A stretch of 64,000 nucleotides of DNA from Clostridioides difficile ATCC 9689 = DSM 1296 (GTDB lineage: Bacteria; Bacillota; Clostridia; Peptostreptococcales; Peptostreptococcaceae), in contig NZ_CP011968.1 in NCBI RefSeq assembly GCF_001077535.1, forward strand, positions 1,054,001-1,118,000, in the 5' to 3' direction. The translations under genes were made by a program, and so were the position numbers. Each line of letters opens with the position of its first letter. Position 1 is the stretch's first letter. The notes beneath the pieces were generated by a model, which saw only the letters and a program-made list of their open reading frames with translations, made no database searches and was not told where the DNA came from. Shown piece after piece: positions 56,680 through 64,000 of this stretch.

Positions 56680-58614
56680 ATGGAAAATAAGTTTTTACCA
56701 ATAAGCAAACAAGATATGATAGATAGAGGATGGGAAGAATTAGATTTTGTTCTAGTTACAGGAGATGCTTATGTGGACCATCATAGTTTTGGAACAGCAA
56801 TAATATCTAGAGTTTTAGAAAGTGCTGGGTATAAAGTTGGAATAATAGCTCAACCAGACTGGAGAACTACAGATGATTTTATGAAGCTAGGAAAACCTAG
56901 ACTTGCATTTCTAGTTAATGCAGGAAATATGGATTCAATGGTCAATCATTATTCTGTAAGTAAAAAGCATAGAGAAAAGGATATGTATTCTCCAGGTGGG
57001 AAAATGGGTTATAGACCAGATAGAGCTACTATAGTATATTGCAATAAAATAAGAGAAGCATACAGTGATGTTGCAATAGTAATAGGTGGAATTGAAGCGA
57101 GCTTAAGAAGATTTGCACACTATGATTATTGGAGTGATAAGGTTAGAAAGTCTATGTTAATAGATAGTGGAGCAGATTTATTAGTTTATGGTATGAGTGA
57201 AAAGCAGATTGTAGAAGTAGCCAATGCACTTAATGATGGATATGACCCAAAATACATTAGACATATTGATGGGACATGCTATATTTCAGATACATTGGAA
57301 GAAATATATGATAAATATATATTAATTCCATCATATAAAGAAATTTGTGAAGATAAAATGAAGTATGTAGAAGCTTTTAAAATTCAATATGATGAGCAAG
57401 ACCCATTTAGAGGTAATATAATTGTTCAACCTCATGGAAGTAAGTATCTGGTTCAAAATAAGCCAGAAAAACCACTTAGTAGAGAAGAACTAGATGAAGT
57501 ATATGGATTACCATATCAGAAGACATACCATCCTGTGTATGAAAAATTTGGAGGAATACCAGCTATAGAAGAAGTAAAATTTAGTATAGTAAGTTCAAGA
57601 GGCTGTTTTGGTAGTTGTTCATTTTGTGCAATAACATTTCATCAAGGTAGAGCAGTGCAAAGTAGAAGTGAAAAATCAATTATTGATGAAGCAATAGGAA
57701 TAACAAATTTAGATGATTTTAAAGGGTATATACATGATGTTGGAGGTCCAACAGCTAATTTTAGAAGACCAGCATGTAAAAAACAAATTACTAAAGGTGC
57801 TTGTAAAAATAGACAATGCTTATCTCCATCACCATGTAAAAATTTAGATGCAGACCACAGTGAATACTTACATTTACTTAGAGCTGTAAGAAAATTACCT
57901 AAAATAAAAAAGGTGTTTGTGCGTTCTGGAATTAGATACGATTATGTAATGGCAGATAAGAACAATAAATTTCTTAGAGAGTTGATAGAGCATCATGTAA
58001 GTGGTCAGTTAAAGGTAGCCCCAGAACATATATCAGAAGAAGTTTTAAAGTATATGCAAAAACCAGCAGGAAAAACTTATGATAAATTTAGACAGAAGTT
58101 TTTTGCTATAAATGAAGAATTAGGTAAAAAGCAATATTTGATACCCTATTTAATGTCTAGTCACCCTGGTTCTACCTTAAATAGCGCTATAGAGTTAGCA
58201 GAGTATTTAAGAGATACTCACTACCAACCAGAGCAGGTTCAGGATTTTTATCCAACTCCAGGGACTCTATCTACAACCATGTTTTATACAGGTATTGACC
58301 CGCTTACAATGAAGCCAGTTTATGTTCCTAAATCAAAACGTGACAAGGCGATGCAAAGGGCTTTATTACAATATAGAGCACCTAGAAATTATGATTTGGT
58401 ATACTCTGCGTTAGTTGAAGCAGGAAGAGAAGACTTAATTGGTTTTGGACATAGATGTCTTATAAAGCCAAAAAATGAAAAGCCTTATTTTAATAGAAAT
58501 AATTCTAAAAAAAATGTATCTAAAGGAACAAATAAAAACAAAAAAACTAATACAAATAACAGAAGTAATAAAAATCAACAAAAAAGTTCAACTAAAAAAA
58601 AGAAAAAACATTAA
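56680..58614 (+). CDS. YgiQ family radical SAM protein
   Basis: A 644-residue radical SAM enzyme. The cluster motif is [20 protein letters not shown] (CxxxCxxC, near residue 310), preceded by a B12-binding-like N-terminal domain of the family ([22 protein letters not shown]). Later come [21 protein letters not shown] and HPGSTL. The C-terminal 35 residues are Lys/Asn/Ser-rich low complexity. Family members are widespread but their substrates are not established. The AGCAGGTGA ribosome binding site precedes the ATG. It stands alone between terminators. Confidence 0.92.
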   Translation: MENKFLPISKQDMIDRGWEELDFVLVTGDAYVDHHSFGTAIISRVLESAGYKVGIIAQPDWRTTDDFMKLGKPRLAFLVNAGNMDSMVNHYSVSKKHREKDMYSPGGKMGYRPDRATIVYCNKIREAYSDVAIVIGGIEASLRRFAHYDYWSDKVRKSMLIDSGADLLVYGMSEKQIVEVANALNDGYDPKYIRHIDGTCYISDTLEEIYDKYILIPSYKEICEDKMKYVEAFKIQYDEQDPFRGNIIVQPHGSKYLVQNKPEKPLSREELDEVYGLPYQKTYHPVYEKFGGIPAIEEVKFSIVSSRGCFGSCSFCAITFHQGRAVQSRSEKSIIDEAIGITNLDDFKGYIHDVGGPTANFRRPACKKQITKGACKNRQCLSPSPCKNLDADHSEYLHLLRAVRKLPKIKKVFVRSGIRYDYVMADKNNKFLRELIEHHVSGQLKVAPEHISEEVLKYMQKPAGKTYDKFRQKFFAINEELGKKQYLIPYLMSSHPGSTLNSAIELAEYLRDTHYQPEQVQDFYPTPGTLSTTMFYTGIDPLTMKPVYVPKSKRDKAMQRALLQYRAPRNYDLVYSALVEAGREDLIGFGHRCLIKPKNEKPYFNRNNSKKNVSKGTNKNKKTNTNNRSNKNQQKSSTKKKKKH

Positions 58615-58719
58615 AGTATAAATAAAAATACTTAAAAAAGAAGGATTATTCGATAAATTAACAGAAATTAGTATAAATAAATATAATTATTTTAATGACG
58701 TTACCTTTGGGAGGAAGAG

Positions 58720-59715
58720 ATGAAAAAGTATATTTCTATAATATTATTAGTGGTGTTGACTATGGTTGTTTTGGTAGGATGTTCACCAGGAAAAGATAAC
58801 CCTAAAAATAAGGAGCTATCAGTTGTCAAACAAGTAAAAGTAGCTGTTCCAGATGGACTACCAGCAGTGGCAATAGCTAAACTTGCAAATGAAAATCCAG
58901 AGATTAAAGAAGGATATGAAACAGTGTATAGCATTGAAAAGACACCTGAAGCGATTTCCACTAGAGTGATGAAAAAAGATGCAGATATAGCTATAGTTCC
59001 TTCAAACATGGCTGCAATAGCGTATAATAAAACTTCATCATATAATATTGTTGGAACTGTAGGAATGGGTTCACTTTATTTGGTGTCAACAGAAAATATA
59101 AAAGATTATTCTGATTTAGTTGGTAAAGAAGTTGGATGTACTGGAAAAGGACTTACTCCAGACATAACTATAAAAAGTCTTTTGTTACAAAAGGATATAA
59201 ATTATTCAGATATAAAATTTAATTATGTAAATTCAGCAAGTGAACTGGTACCATTATTGGCTACTGGTAAAGTTAAAACAGGTATTGTTCCAGAACCTGC
59301 ACTTAGTGCTTTGATGTCTAAAAATCCAGACATAAAAATTATAAAAAGTTTAAATGACTCATGGAAGGAAGTAAGTGGTTCAAAAGATGGTTATCCTCAA
59401 TCTACTTTAATTGTAAAGTCTGAATTTTTAAGAGATAATAAAGATTTTGTTGATTCTTTTGTAGGTCAATTATCAAATAGTATAGATTGGGCAAACAAAA
59501 ATCCTGAAGAATTAGGTGCATATTCTGAAAAAATAAAAATATCTACTGAATCAAAGATAATAGGAAAATCTCTTGAAAGAGCTAATTTAAAATATATTCC
59601 AGTTAAGGACATGATTAAAGATTATAAAAATTACTATGAGAAATTAGCTAATTTTGATGATAAGACATTAGGAGGCAAAGTACCAGATGAAGCAATATAC
59701 TTTGTTGAGAAATAA
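58720..59715 (+). CDS. ABC transporter substrate-binding lipoprotein (SsuA/NMT1-like)
   Basis: A 331-residue lipoprotein with signal MKKYISIILLVVLTMVVLVG followed by Cys (lipobox LVGC). The mature domain shows PDGLPAVAIAKLANENP and NSASELVPLLATGKVKTGIVPEP, the layout of the nitrate/sulfonate/taurine/thiamine-precursor binding family. The ligand cannot be told from the sequence. GGGAGGAAGAG precedes the ATG. It is the first gene of a three-gene importer; its end overlaps the permease start by 29 nt. Confidence 0.9.
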   Translation: MKKYISIILLVVLTMVVLVGCSPGKDNPKNKELSVVKQVKVAVPDGLPAVAIAKLANENPEIKEGYETVYSIEKTPEAISTRVMKKDADIAIVPSNMAAIAYNKTSSYNIVGTVGMGSLYLVSTENIKDYSDLVGKEVGCTGKGLTPDITIKSLLLQKDINYSDIKFNYVNSASELVPLLATGKVKTGIVPEPALSALMSKNPDIKIIKSLNDSWKEVSGSKDGYPQSTLIVKSEFLRDNKDFVDSFVGQLSNSIDWANKNPEELGAYSEKIKISTESKIIGKSLERANLKYIPVKDMIKDYKNYYEKLANFDDKTLGGKVPDEAIYFVEK

Positions 59716-60472
59716 AAAAAATAAAGAACAATTTATAGATAAAATGGAGGTAACACTTTCTTGTGTTATCCTCTTATTTTTATGGCAAATTATTGCTTTA
59801 AAAATTGATAATGATATTTTTTTACCAACAGTAGGTCAAGTATTTAATAGTATAAAAGAGATTATGCTAAATTCTAGTTTCTATATAGATATACTTTACT
59901 CTATGGGGAGATGTTTTTTTAGTTTTTTACTGGCTATGATTTTTGCTATTATACTTTCAATAGTGTCTTATTTAAATAGATTTTTTAGAAACTTATTAAA
60001 GCCAATCAATGCTTTGACACGTTCAATACCAACTATGATATTGGTAGTACTTGCACTTATTTGGTTTGAAAAGGATAGTACCCCTTTTATAGTTGGATTT
60101 ACTATAGTTTTTCCTATATTGTATGATAACGTTTTGGGCGCTATATTGAATATAGACAAGAACTTATTAGAAATGGCTAATGTGTATAAAATAAGGTTTA
60201 TAGATAAGGTGTTAAAAATTTATTTACCAGCCATAAAATTTCAAATTATATCTATACTAGTATCAACATTCTCTTTAAGTTTGAAAGTTGCTATAGCAGG
60301 AGAGGTATATAGTCAACCTACATATGGTATTGGAACTATGATACAGACTGAAAAAATTAACTTTAACACATCTGGAATATTTGCATGGATAATTATTGTT
60401 CTTTTAATATCTGCTATTTTACAAATAGCTCAAAAGTTTTTAGCAAGGAGAGCTTTTTTATGGAAAAGATAA
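59687..60472 (+). CDS. ABC transporter permease (SsuC-like)
   Basis: A 261-residue inner-membrane permease with six helices. The EAA-like loop is NLLEMANVYKIRFIDKVLKIYLP and the family region LIWFEKDSTPFIVGFTIVFPILYDNVLGA precedes it; both fit SsuC/TauC permeases. The start at 59687 lies in the binding-protein gene after AGGAGG at 11 nt, and TTG codons at 59702/59705 are alternatives. It overlaps the ATPase gene by 13 nt. Confidence 0.9.
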   Translation: MKQYTLLRNKKNKEQFIDKMEVTLSCVILLFLWQIIALKIDNDIFLPTVGQVFNSIKEIMLNSSFYIDILYSMGRCFFSFLLAMIFAIILSIVSYLNRFFRNLLKPINALTRSIPTMILVVLALIWFEKDSTPFIVGFTIVFPILYDNVLGAILNIDKNLLEMANVYKIRFIDKVLKIYLPAIKFQIISILVSTFSLSLKVAIAGEVYSQPTYGIGTMIQTEKINFNTSGIFAWIIIVLLISAILQIAQKFLARRAFLWKR

Positions 60473-61158
60473 AGTTGAGTATTGAAAATATAAATAAAAG
60501 ATATGATAGTCGTATTATATTTAGAGATTTTAATATTGATTTTTATGTAAATGAGGTAAATTGTATCCTTGGAAAATCTGGTTGTGGAAAAACTACACTC
60601 TTGAACATAATAAGTGGGATTATTAAAAATGACACCAACAATCTAAATATCAAAGAAAATTTAAATAGAGTAGGAAATAAGCTTGAAGCTAGTTACATAT
60701 TTCAAGATGATAGACTTATAGACTGGTTAACAGTAGAAGAAAATATAAAGATAGTTGTAAATAAATACTATAATAAAACTCAATTAAATAAAATTTGTGA
60801 TGAATACTTGGAATTGGTTGGAATTAGTGATTATAAAAAATTCTATCCTCAGATGCTTAGTGGAGGTATTAGACAAAGAGTAAATATTGCTAGAGCTTTT
60901 ATATATCCATCAAAAAATATTATAATGGATGAACCTTTTAAATCTATTGATGCAAAGAATACACAGCTTATAATGGATAATTTCAGAAATATATTAAGAA
61001 AAGAAAAAAGAACTGTGTTATTTGTAACTCATAATATTGAGGAAGCATTGTTTTTAGCAGATAGGATATTTATTTTAGGAGACTCTCCAATTAGAATAAA
61101 AAAAATATTAAAAAATTCTAAGGAATTGGAAAAAAATGAAGTTTTGAAGTTGATATAG
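60460..61158 (+). CDS. ABC transporter ATP-binding protein (SsuB-like)
   Basis: A 232-residue ATPase. Motifs: Walker A GKSGCGKTT, Q-loop FQDDRLIDWLTV (characteristic of the SsuB/TauB group), signature LSGGIRQRV, Walker B NIIMDEPFKSID and H-loop VTHN. The frame opens upstream at 60385 within the permease gene; the ATG at 60460 follows AGGAGAGC and gives the normal N-terminus. It completes the SsuA-like importer; no sulfonate-oxygenase genes are near, so the substrate is unknown. Confidence 0.92.
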   Translation: MEKIKLSIENINKRYDSRIIFRDFNIDFYVNEVNCILGKSGCGKTTLLNIISGIIKNDTNNLNIKENLNRVGNKLEASYIFQDDRLIDWLTVEENIKIVVNKYYNKTQLNKICDEYLELVGISDYKKFYPQMLSGGIRQRVNIARAFIYPSKNIIMDEPFKSIDAKNTQLIMDNFRNILRKEKRTVLFVTHNIEEALFLADRIFILGDSPIRIKKILKNSKELEKNEVLKLI

Positions 61159-61280
61159 AGTTATAATAATACTGTCGTTTTAAAATATATTTGGTTAAAA
61201 TCTATAAGACTATATTAAAATAGTACAGAATATTCAAAACTGTGTATAATGTTCGTATTTTATAAAAAGGAAGTGAATGT

Positions 61281-61754
61281 ATGGTTAAGACTAATGCTAT
61301 GAGAATATTAGATTCAAATAAGATTGATTATAAAGTAATGTCTTATGAAGTGAAAAGTGAACATGTGGATGGTGTTGAGGTGGCACATGATATAGGAAGA
61401 GATGTAAATGAAGTGTATAAGACATTAGTAACTCAAGGAGTTAGTAAGAATATATATGTATATGTAATACCAGTACATGAAAACTTAGACTTAAAAAAGG
61501 CTGCAAAAGTAGCTAAAGAGAAAAGTGTAGAGATGATTCATGTAAAAGATATAAATAAGCTTACAGGTTATATTAGAGGCGGATGTTCTCCTATAGGTAT
61601 GAAAAAGCTTTATAAAACTTTTGTAAATGAAAGTGCAAAGAATTTAGATACAATTATTGTGAGTGCAGGAAAAATAGGATATCAAATAGAACTATCTCCA
61701 TTTGATTTACAAAGACTTATAAAAGTAGAATTTGTAGATGTAATAAAAAAATAA
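61281..61754 (+). CDS. ybaK: Cys-tRNA(Pro)/Cys-tRNA(Cys) deacylase, YbaK/EbsC family
   Basis: A 157-residue YbaK-type editing domain that removes mischarged Cys from tRNA-Pro. Sequence features are the N-terminal TNAMRILDSNKIDYKVMSYE, DVNEVYKTLVTQG with the catalytic-type Lys, GYIRGGCSPIGMKK (the GXXXP-like loop) and ISxGKIGxQIELSP-like VSAGKIGYQIELSP. The length is standard. It is a single gene with the AAAAGGAAGTG ribosome binding site. Confidence 0.94.
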   Translation: MVKTNAMRILDSNKIDYKVMSYEVKSEHVDGVEVAHDIGRDVNEVYKTLVTQGVSKNIYVYVIPVHENLDLKKAAKVAKEKSVEMIHVKDINKLTGYIRGGCSPIGMKKLYKTFVNESAKNLDTIIVSAGKIGYQIELSPFDLQRLIKVEFVDVIKK

Positions 61755-61950
61755 GAATTACATATAAAATATAGAGCTTATATTCTTAATAATAGGTGTT
61801 GTAGTATTAATAAAATGAATAATAATTTTAAAATAAATATTCAGTTACTTATGTGTAATTGGTATAAAAATATTGAGAAATTTTAAAAACAATGGTAAAG
61901 TGTAAGTATAATCACGAATATTTTTTATAAAGTAATGGAGGGATGTTCGC

Positions 61951-62790
61951 TTGAGAAAAATAAAATCTGAACAAATCGTCGAGCAGGTAAAAAAACTTTG
62001 TATAGAAGCGAGCCTATATTTAGGAGAAGATGTTTTAAGCTGTATAAAAGAAAAAGCGAAAAGTGAAAAGAGTGAAGTTGGAAAAAATATATTGAATATA
62101 TTAGTTGAAAATGCTGAAATAGCTAAAGAAAAAAATATACCAATATGCCAAGATACTGGTATGGCTGTATTTTTTGTTGAAATAGGACAAGAAGTTTTAA
62201 TTGAAGGAGACACACTTACTGATGCTATAAATGAGGGAGTAAGACAAGGGTATGAAGAAGGCTACTTAAGAAAATCTGTTGTAAGTCCAATTAACAGAGT
62301 AAATACAAAAGATAATACACCTGCTGTTATTCATTATGATATGGTAAAAGGTGATAAAATTAAAATAGAATTTGCAGCTAAGGGATTTGGAAGCGAAAAT
62401 ATGAGTAAGATGAAAATGTTAAAGCCATCAGATGGATTGGAAGGAATTAAAAAATTCATAATAGATACAGTTTCAGAAGCTGGACCTAACCCATGCCCTC
62501 CTATGGTAATTGGAGTTGGTATAGGTGGGACTGTGGACAAATGTGCTCAAATAGCTAAAAAGGCACTTTTTAGAGAACTAGGTGAATTTAATAAGGACGA
62601 AAATATAGCAAAACTTGAAAGTGAACTATTAACAGCTATTAATAAACTTGGTATAGGACCTCAAGGCTTAGGTGGTACTACAACAGCTTTGGGATTAAAC
62701 ATAGAGACTTTTCCTACACACATAGCAGGTTTACCTGTTGTTGTAAATATAAACTGCCATGCATCAAGACATAAGAAGGTAGTAATTTAG
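61951..62790 (+). CDS. fumA: fumarate hydratase class I, alpha subunit
   Basis: The N-terminal half of a two-subunit, iron-sulfur class I fumarase (TtdA-like), interconverting fumarate and malate. The cluster cysteines are expected in [12 protein letters not shown], the second near NPCPPMVIG, and the third in [27 protein letters not shown] is the substrate region. 279 residues. The start is a TTG, 5 nt after GGAGGGATG. It is followed 12 nt later by the beta subunit gene and then by malic enzyme. Confidence 0.94.
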   Translation: MRKIKSEQIVEQVKKLCIEASLYLGEDVLSCIKEKAKSEKSEVGKNILNILVENAEIAKEKNIPICQDTGMAVFFVEIGQEVLIEGDTLTDAINEGVRQGYEEGYLRKSVVSPINRVNTKDNTPAVIHYDMVKGDKIKIEFAAKGFGSENMSKMKMLKPSDGLEGIKKFIIDTVSEAGPNPCPPMVIGVGIGGTVDKCAQIAKKALFRELGEFNKDENIAKLESELLTAINKLGIGPQGLGGTTTALGLNIETFPTHIAGLPVVVNINCHASRHKKVVI

Positions 62791-62802
62791 GAGGAAAATA
62801 AA

Positions 62803-63351
62803 ATGATAAAAATAACTACACCTGTAAATGAAATTGATATAGCAAAATTAAATTGTGGAGATACAATTAGTTTGAGTGGTATACTTTATACAGCAAGAGA
62901 TGCTGCTCATAAAAGATTGATAGATTGTATAAATAAAGGTGAAGAATTACCATTTGACGTATATGGTCAAGGAATATATTATGTAGGACCTACTCCTACA
63001 AAGCCAGGAGAAGTTATAGGTGCTGCAGGTCCAACGACGAGTTATAGAATGGATGATTTGACTATACCTCTTTTAGAAAGAGGTCTTAGATTGATGATAG
63101 GCAAGGGAAAAAGAAGTGATGAGGTTATAGAAGGTATGCAAAAATACGGAGCAGTTTATCTTGCTGCAATAGGAGGAGCTGGAGCATATATTTCAAATTC
63201 AATAAAATCATGTGAAATTATTGCATATGAAGATTTAGGAGCTGAAGCTATAAGAAAGATTGTAGTAGAAGACCTTAAGCTTACAGTAGCAATAGATAGC
63301 TATGGAAATAATATATATGAGCAAGGTCGAGCAATTTATGAATGTAAATAA
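62803..63351 (+). CDS. fumB: fumarate hydratase class I, beta subunit
   Basis: A 182-residue TtdB-like partner. It has RDAAHKRL (residues 29-36), YVGPTPTKPGEVIGAAGPTTSYRMD and GAVYLAAIGGAGAY, all typical of class I fumarase C-terminal domains. It is separated from the alpha subunit by 12 nt and has the AGGAGG ribosome binding site. With the alpha subunit it should form the [4Fe-4S] enzyme, which is oxygen-sensitive and fits an anaerobe. Confidence 0.95.
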   Translation: MIKITTPVNEIDIAKLNCGDTISLSGILYTARDAAHKRLIDCINKGEELPFDVYGQGIYYVGPTPTKPGEVIGAAGPTTSYRMDDLTIPLLERGLRLMIGKGKRSDEVIEGMQKYGAVYLAAIGGAGAYISNSIKSCEIIAYEDLGAEAIRKIVVEDLKLTVAIDSYGNNIYEQGRAIYECK

Positions 63352-63416
63352 TGTTTAGAAATAAATATGAATATCAAAATTAAAAATAGTTGTGTATATT
63401 TTAAGGAGGAAAATTG

Positions 63417-64000
63417 ATGTCTAAGGATTATGCAAAATTGGCATTAGAAATGCATGAAATCAACAAAGGGAAAGTAAGTGTAGAAAGCAAGGTAGAAGTT
63501 AAAACTAAGGATGATTTATCAACAGCATATACACCAGGGGTTGCTGAACCTTGTTTAAAAATACATGAAAATCAAGATGATGTTTATAGATACACTTCTA
63601 AAGGGAATCTAGTAGCAGTAGTTAGTGATGGAAGTGCTGTACTTGGATTAGGTAACATTGGTGCTGAAGCATCTATACCTGTTATGGAAGGTAAAGCTAT
63701 ATTATTTAAACAATTTGCAGATGTAGACGCTTTTCCAATATGTTTAAAGACTAATGATGTAGATGAGATAGTTAAATCTGTAGAGTTGATGGAGCCTGTA
63801 TTTGGAGGTATAAATTTGGAAGACATATCTTCTCCAAGATGTTTTGAGATAGAAGAGAGATTAAAAAAATCTTTAAGTATACCTGTTTTTCATGATGACC
63901 AACATGGGACAGCAATAATAGTTGCAGCAGCCATAATAAACTCAATAAAGTTAATTGAAAATAAAAAAATAGAAGATTTAGAAATAGTTATAAACGGAGC
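63417..64000 (+). CDS. NAD-dependent malic enzyme (3' part beyond window)
   Basis: About 194 residues are visible; the gene runs off the end. It oxidatively decarboxylates malate to pyruvate. Motifs are YTPGVAEPCLKI (residues 38-49, catalytic Tyr), VSDGSAVLGLGNIGAEASIPVMEGKA and PVFHDDQHGTAIIVAAA with metal-binding Asp residues. It starts after AAGGAGGA with ATG at 63417. It follows the fumarase genes by 65 nt, so fumarate to malate to pyruvate is probably encoded as one unit. Confidence 0.94.
   Translation, partial: MSKDYAKLALEMHEINKGKVSVESKVEVKTKDDLSTAYTPGVAEPCLKIHENQDDVYRYTSKGNLVAVVSDGSAVLGLGNIGAEASIPVMEGKAILFKQFADVDAFPICLKTNDVDEIVKSVELMEPVFGGINLEDISSPRCFEIEERLKKSLSIPVFHDDQHGTAIIVAAAIINSIKLIENKKIEDLEIVING

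Noticed and set aside
58500-58614. Lys/Asn-rich end of the YgiQ gene as a frameshift artefact
   Set aside because: It stays in frame to a clean stop, and basic low-complexity tails are common in clostridial YgiQ proteins.

Overview
The window is a low-GC, AT-rich bacterial chromosome segment with strong AGGAGG-type ribosome binding sites, TATAAT promoters, oxygen-sensitive iron-sulfur enzymes, a leucine T-box and an OpuC-type osmolyte transporter. Gene content, gene order and protein sequence all suggest an anaerobic Firmicute of the Peptostreptococcaceae, most likely Clostridioides difficile. That assignment comes from recognising the sequences, not from a database search. I saw no rRNA, tRNA, CRISPR array, phage block or complete insertion sequence. 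Most of the window reads as core metabolism.

Layout. 1-1.7 kb (minus strand): the end of an ABC importer operon (ATPase, permease) preceded by a structured leader RNA, a possible 17-residue leader peptide and a textbook terminator/antiterminator pair. 2.1-5.4 kb: NAD(P)HX repair enzyme Nnr, then an NfeD/SPFH membrane pair. 6.1-14.2 kb: five-gene glycogen operon (glgC, glgD, glgA, glgP, GH13 hydrolase) with no branching enzyme. 14.4-15.1 kb: GntR-type regulator. 15.7-19.5 kb: complete spermidine operon by the agmatine route (arginine decarboxylase, SAM decarboxylase, spermidine synthase, agmatinase). 19.6-19.8 kb: cold shock protein on the minus strand. 20.3-23.6 kb: two tandem paralogous monomeric [FeFe] hydrogenases. 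23.7-28.8 kb: MBL-fold protein, a Cys/Trp/Gly-rich 63-residue membrane microprotein, two poorly characterised proteins and DNA polymerase IV. 29-31.7 kb: OpuC osmolyte transporter. 32-34.2 kb: cation efflux protein and an Fe-S aldo/keto reductase. 34.6-37.9 kb: a membrane cluster (polytopic protein, UbiA prenyltransferase, HAD phosphatase, small export protein) resembling polyprenyl-phosphate sugar metabolism. 38-42.3 kb: MATE exporter, S1-repeat protein, PHP phosphatase, small membrane protein. 42.3-47.3 kb: leucine operon leuA-leuC-leuD-leuB under a T-box with a CUU (Leu) specifier. 47.7-52.1 kb: thioesterase and a serine operon (class V aminotransferase, SerA, DUF1015). 52.9-56.5 kb: a large PAS/GGDEF sensor broken by an in-frame TGA inside its GAF domain. 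56.7-64 kb: YgiQ-type radical SAM protein, SsuABC-like importer, YbaK deacylase, two-subunit fumarase and the start of malic enzyme (together a fumarate-malate-pyruvate route).

The best candidates for something undescribed are: the leader RNA at 1.37-1.72 kb; two families of short terminal-inverted-repeat elements lying just after genes (27.3, 31.7, 41.0 and 47.4 kb); two long perfect AT-rich palindromes (33.0 and 52.4 kb); and a patch of rare TCC serine codons inside the serine biosynthesis gene at 48.8 kb.
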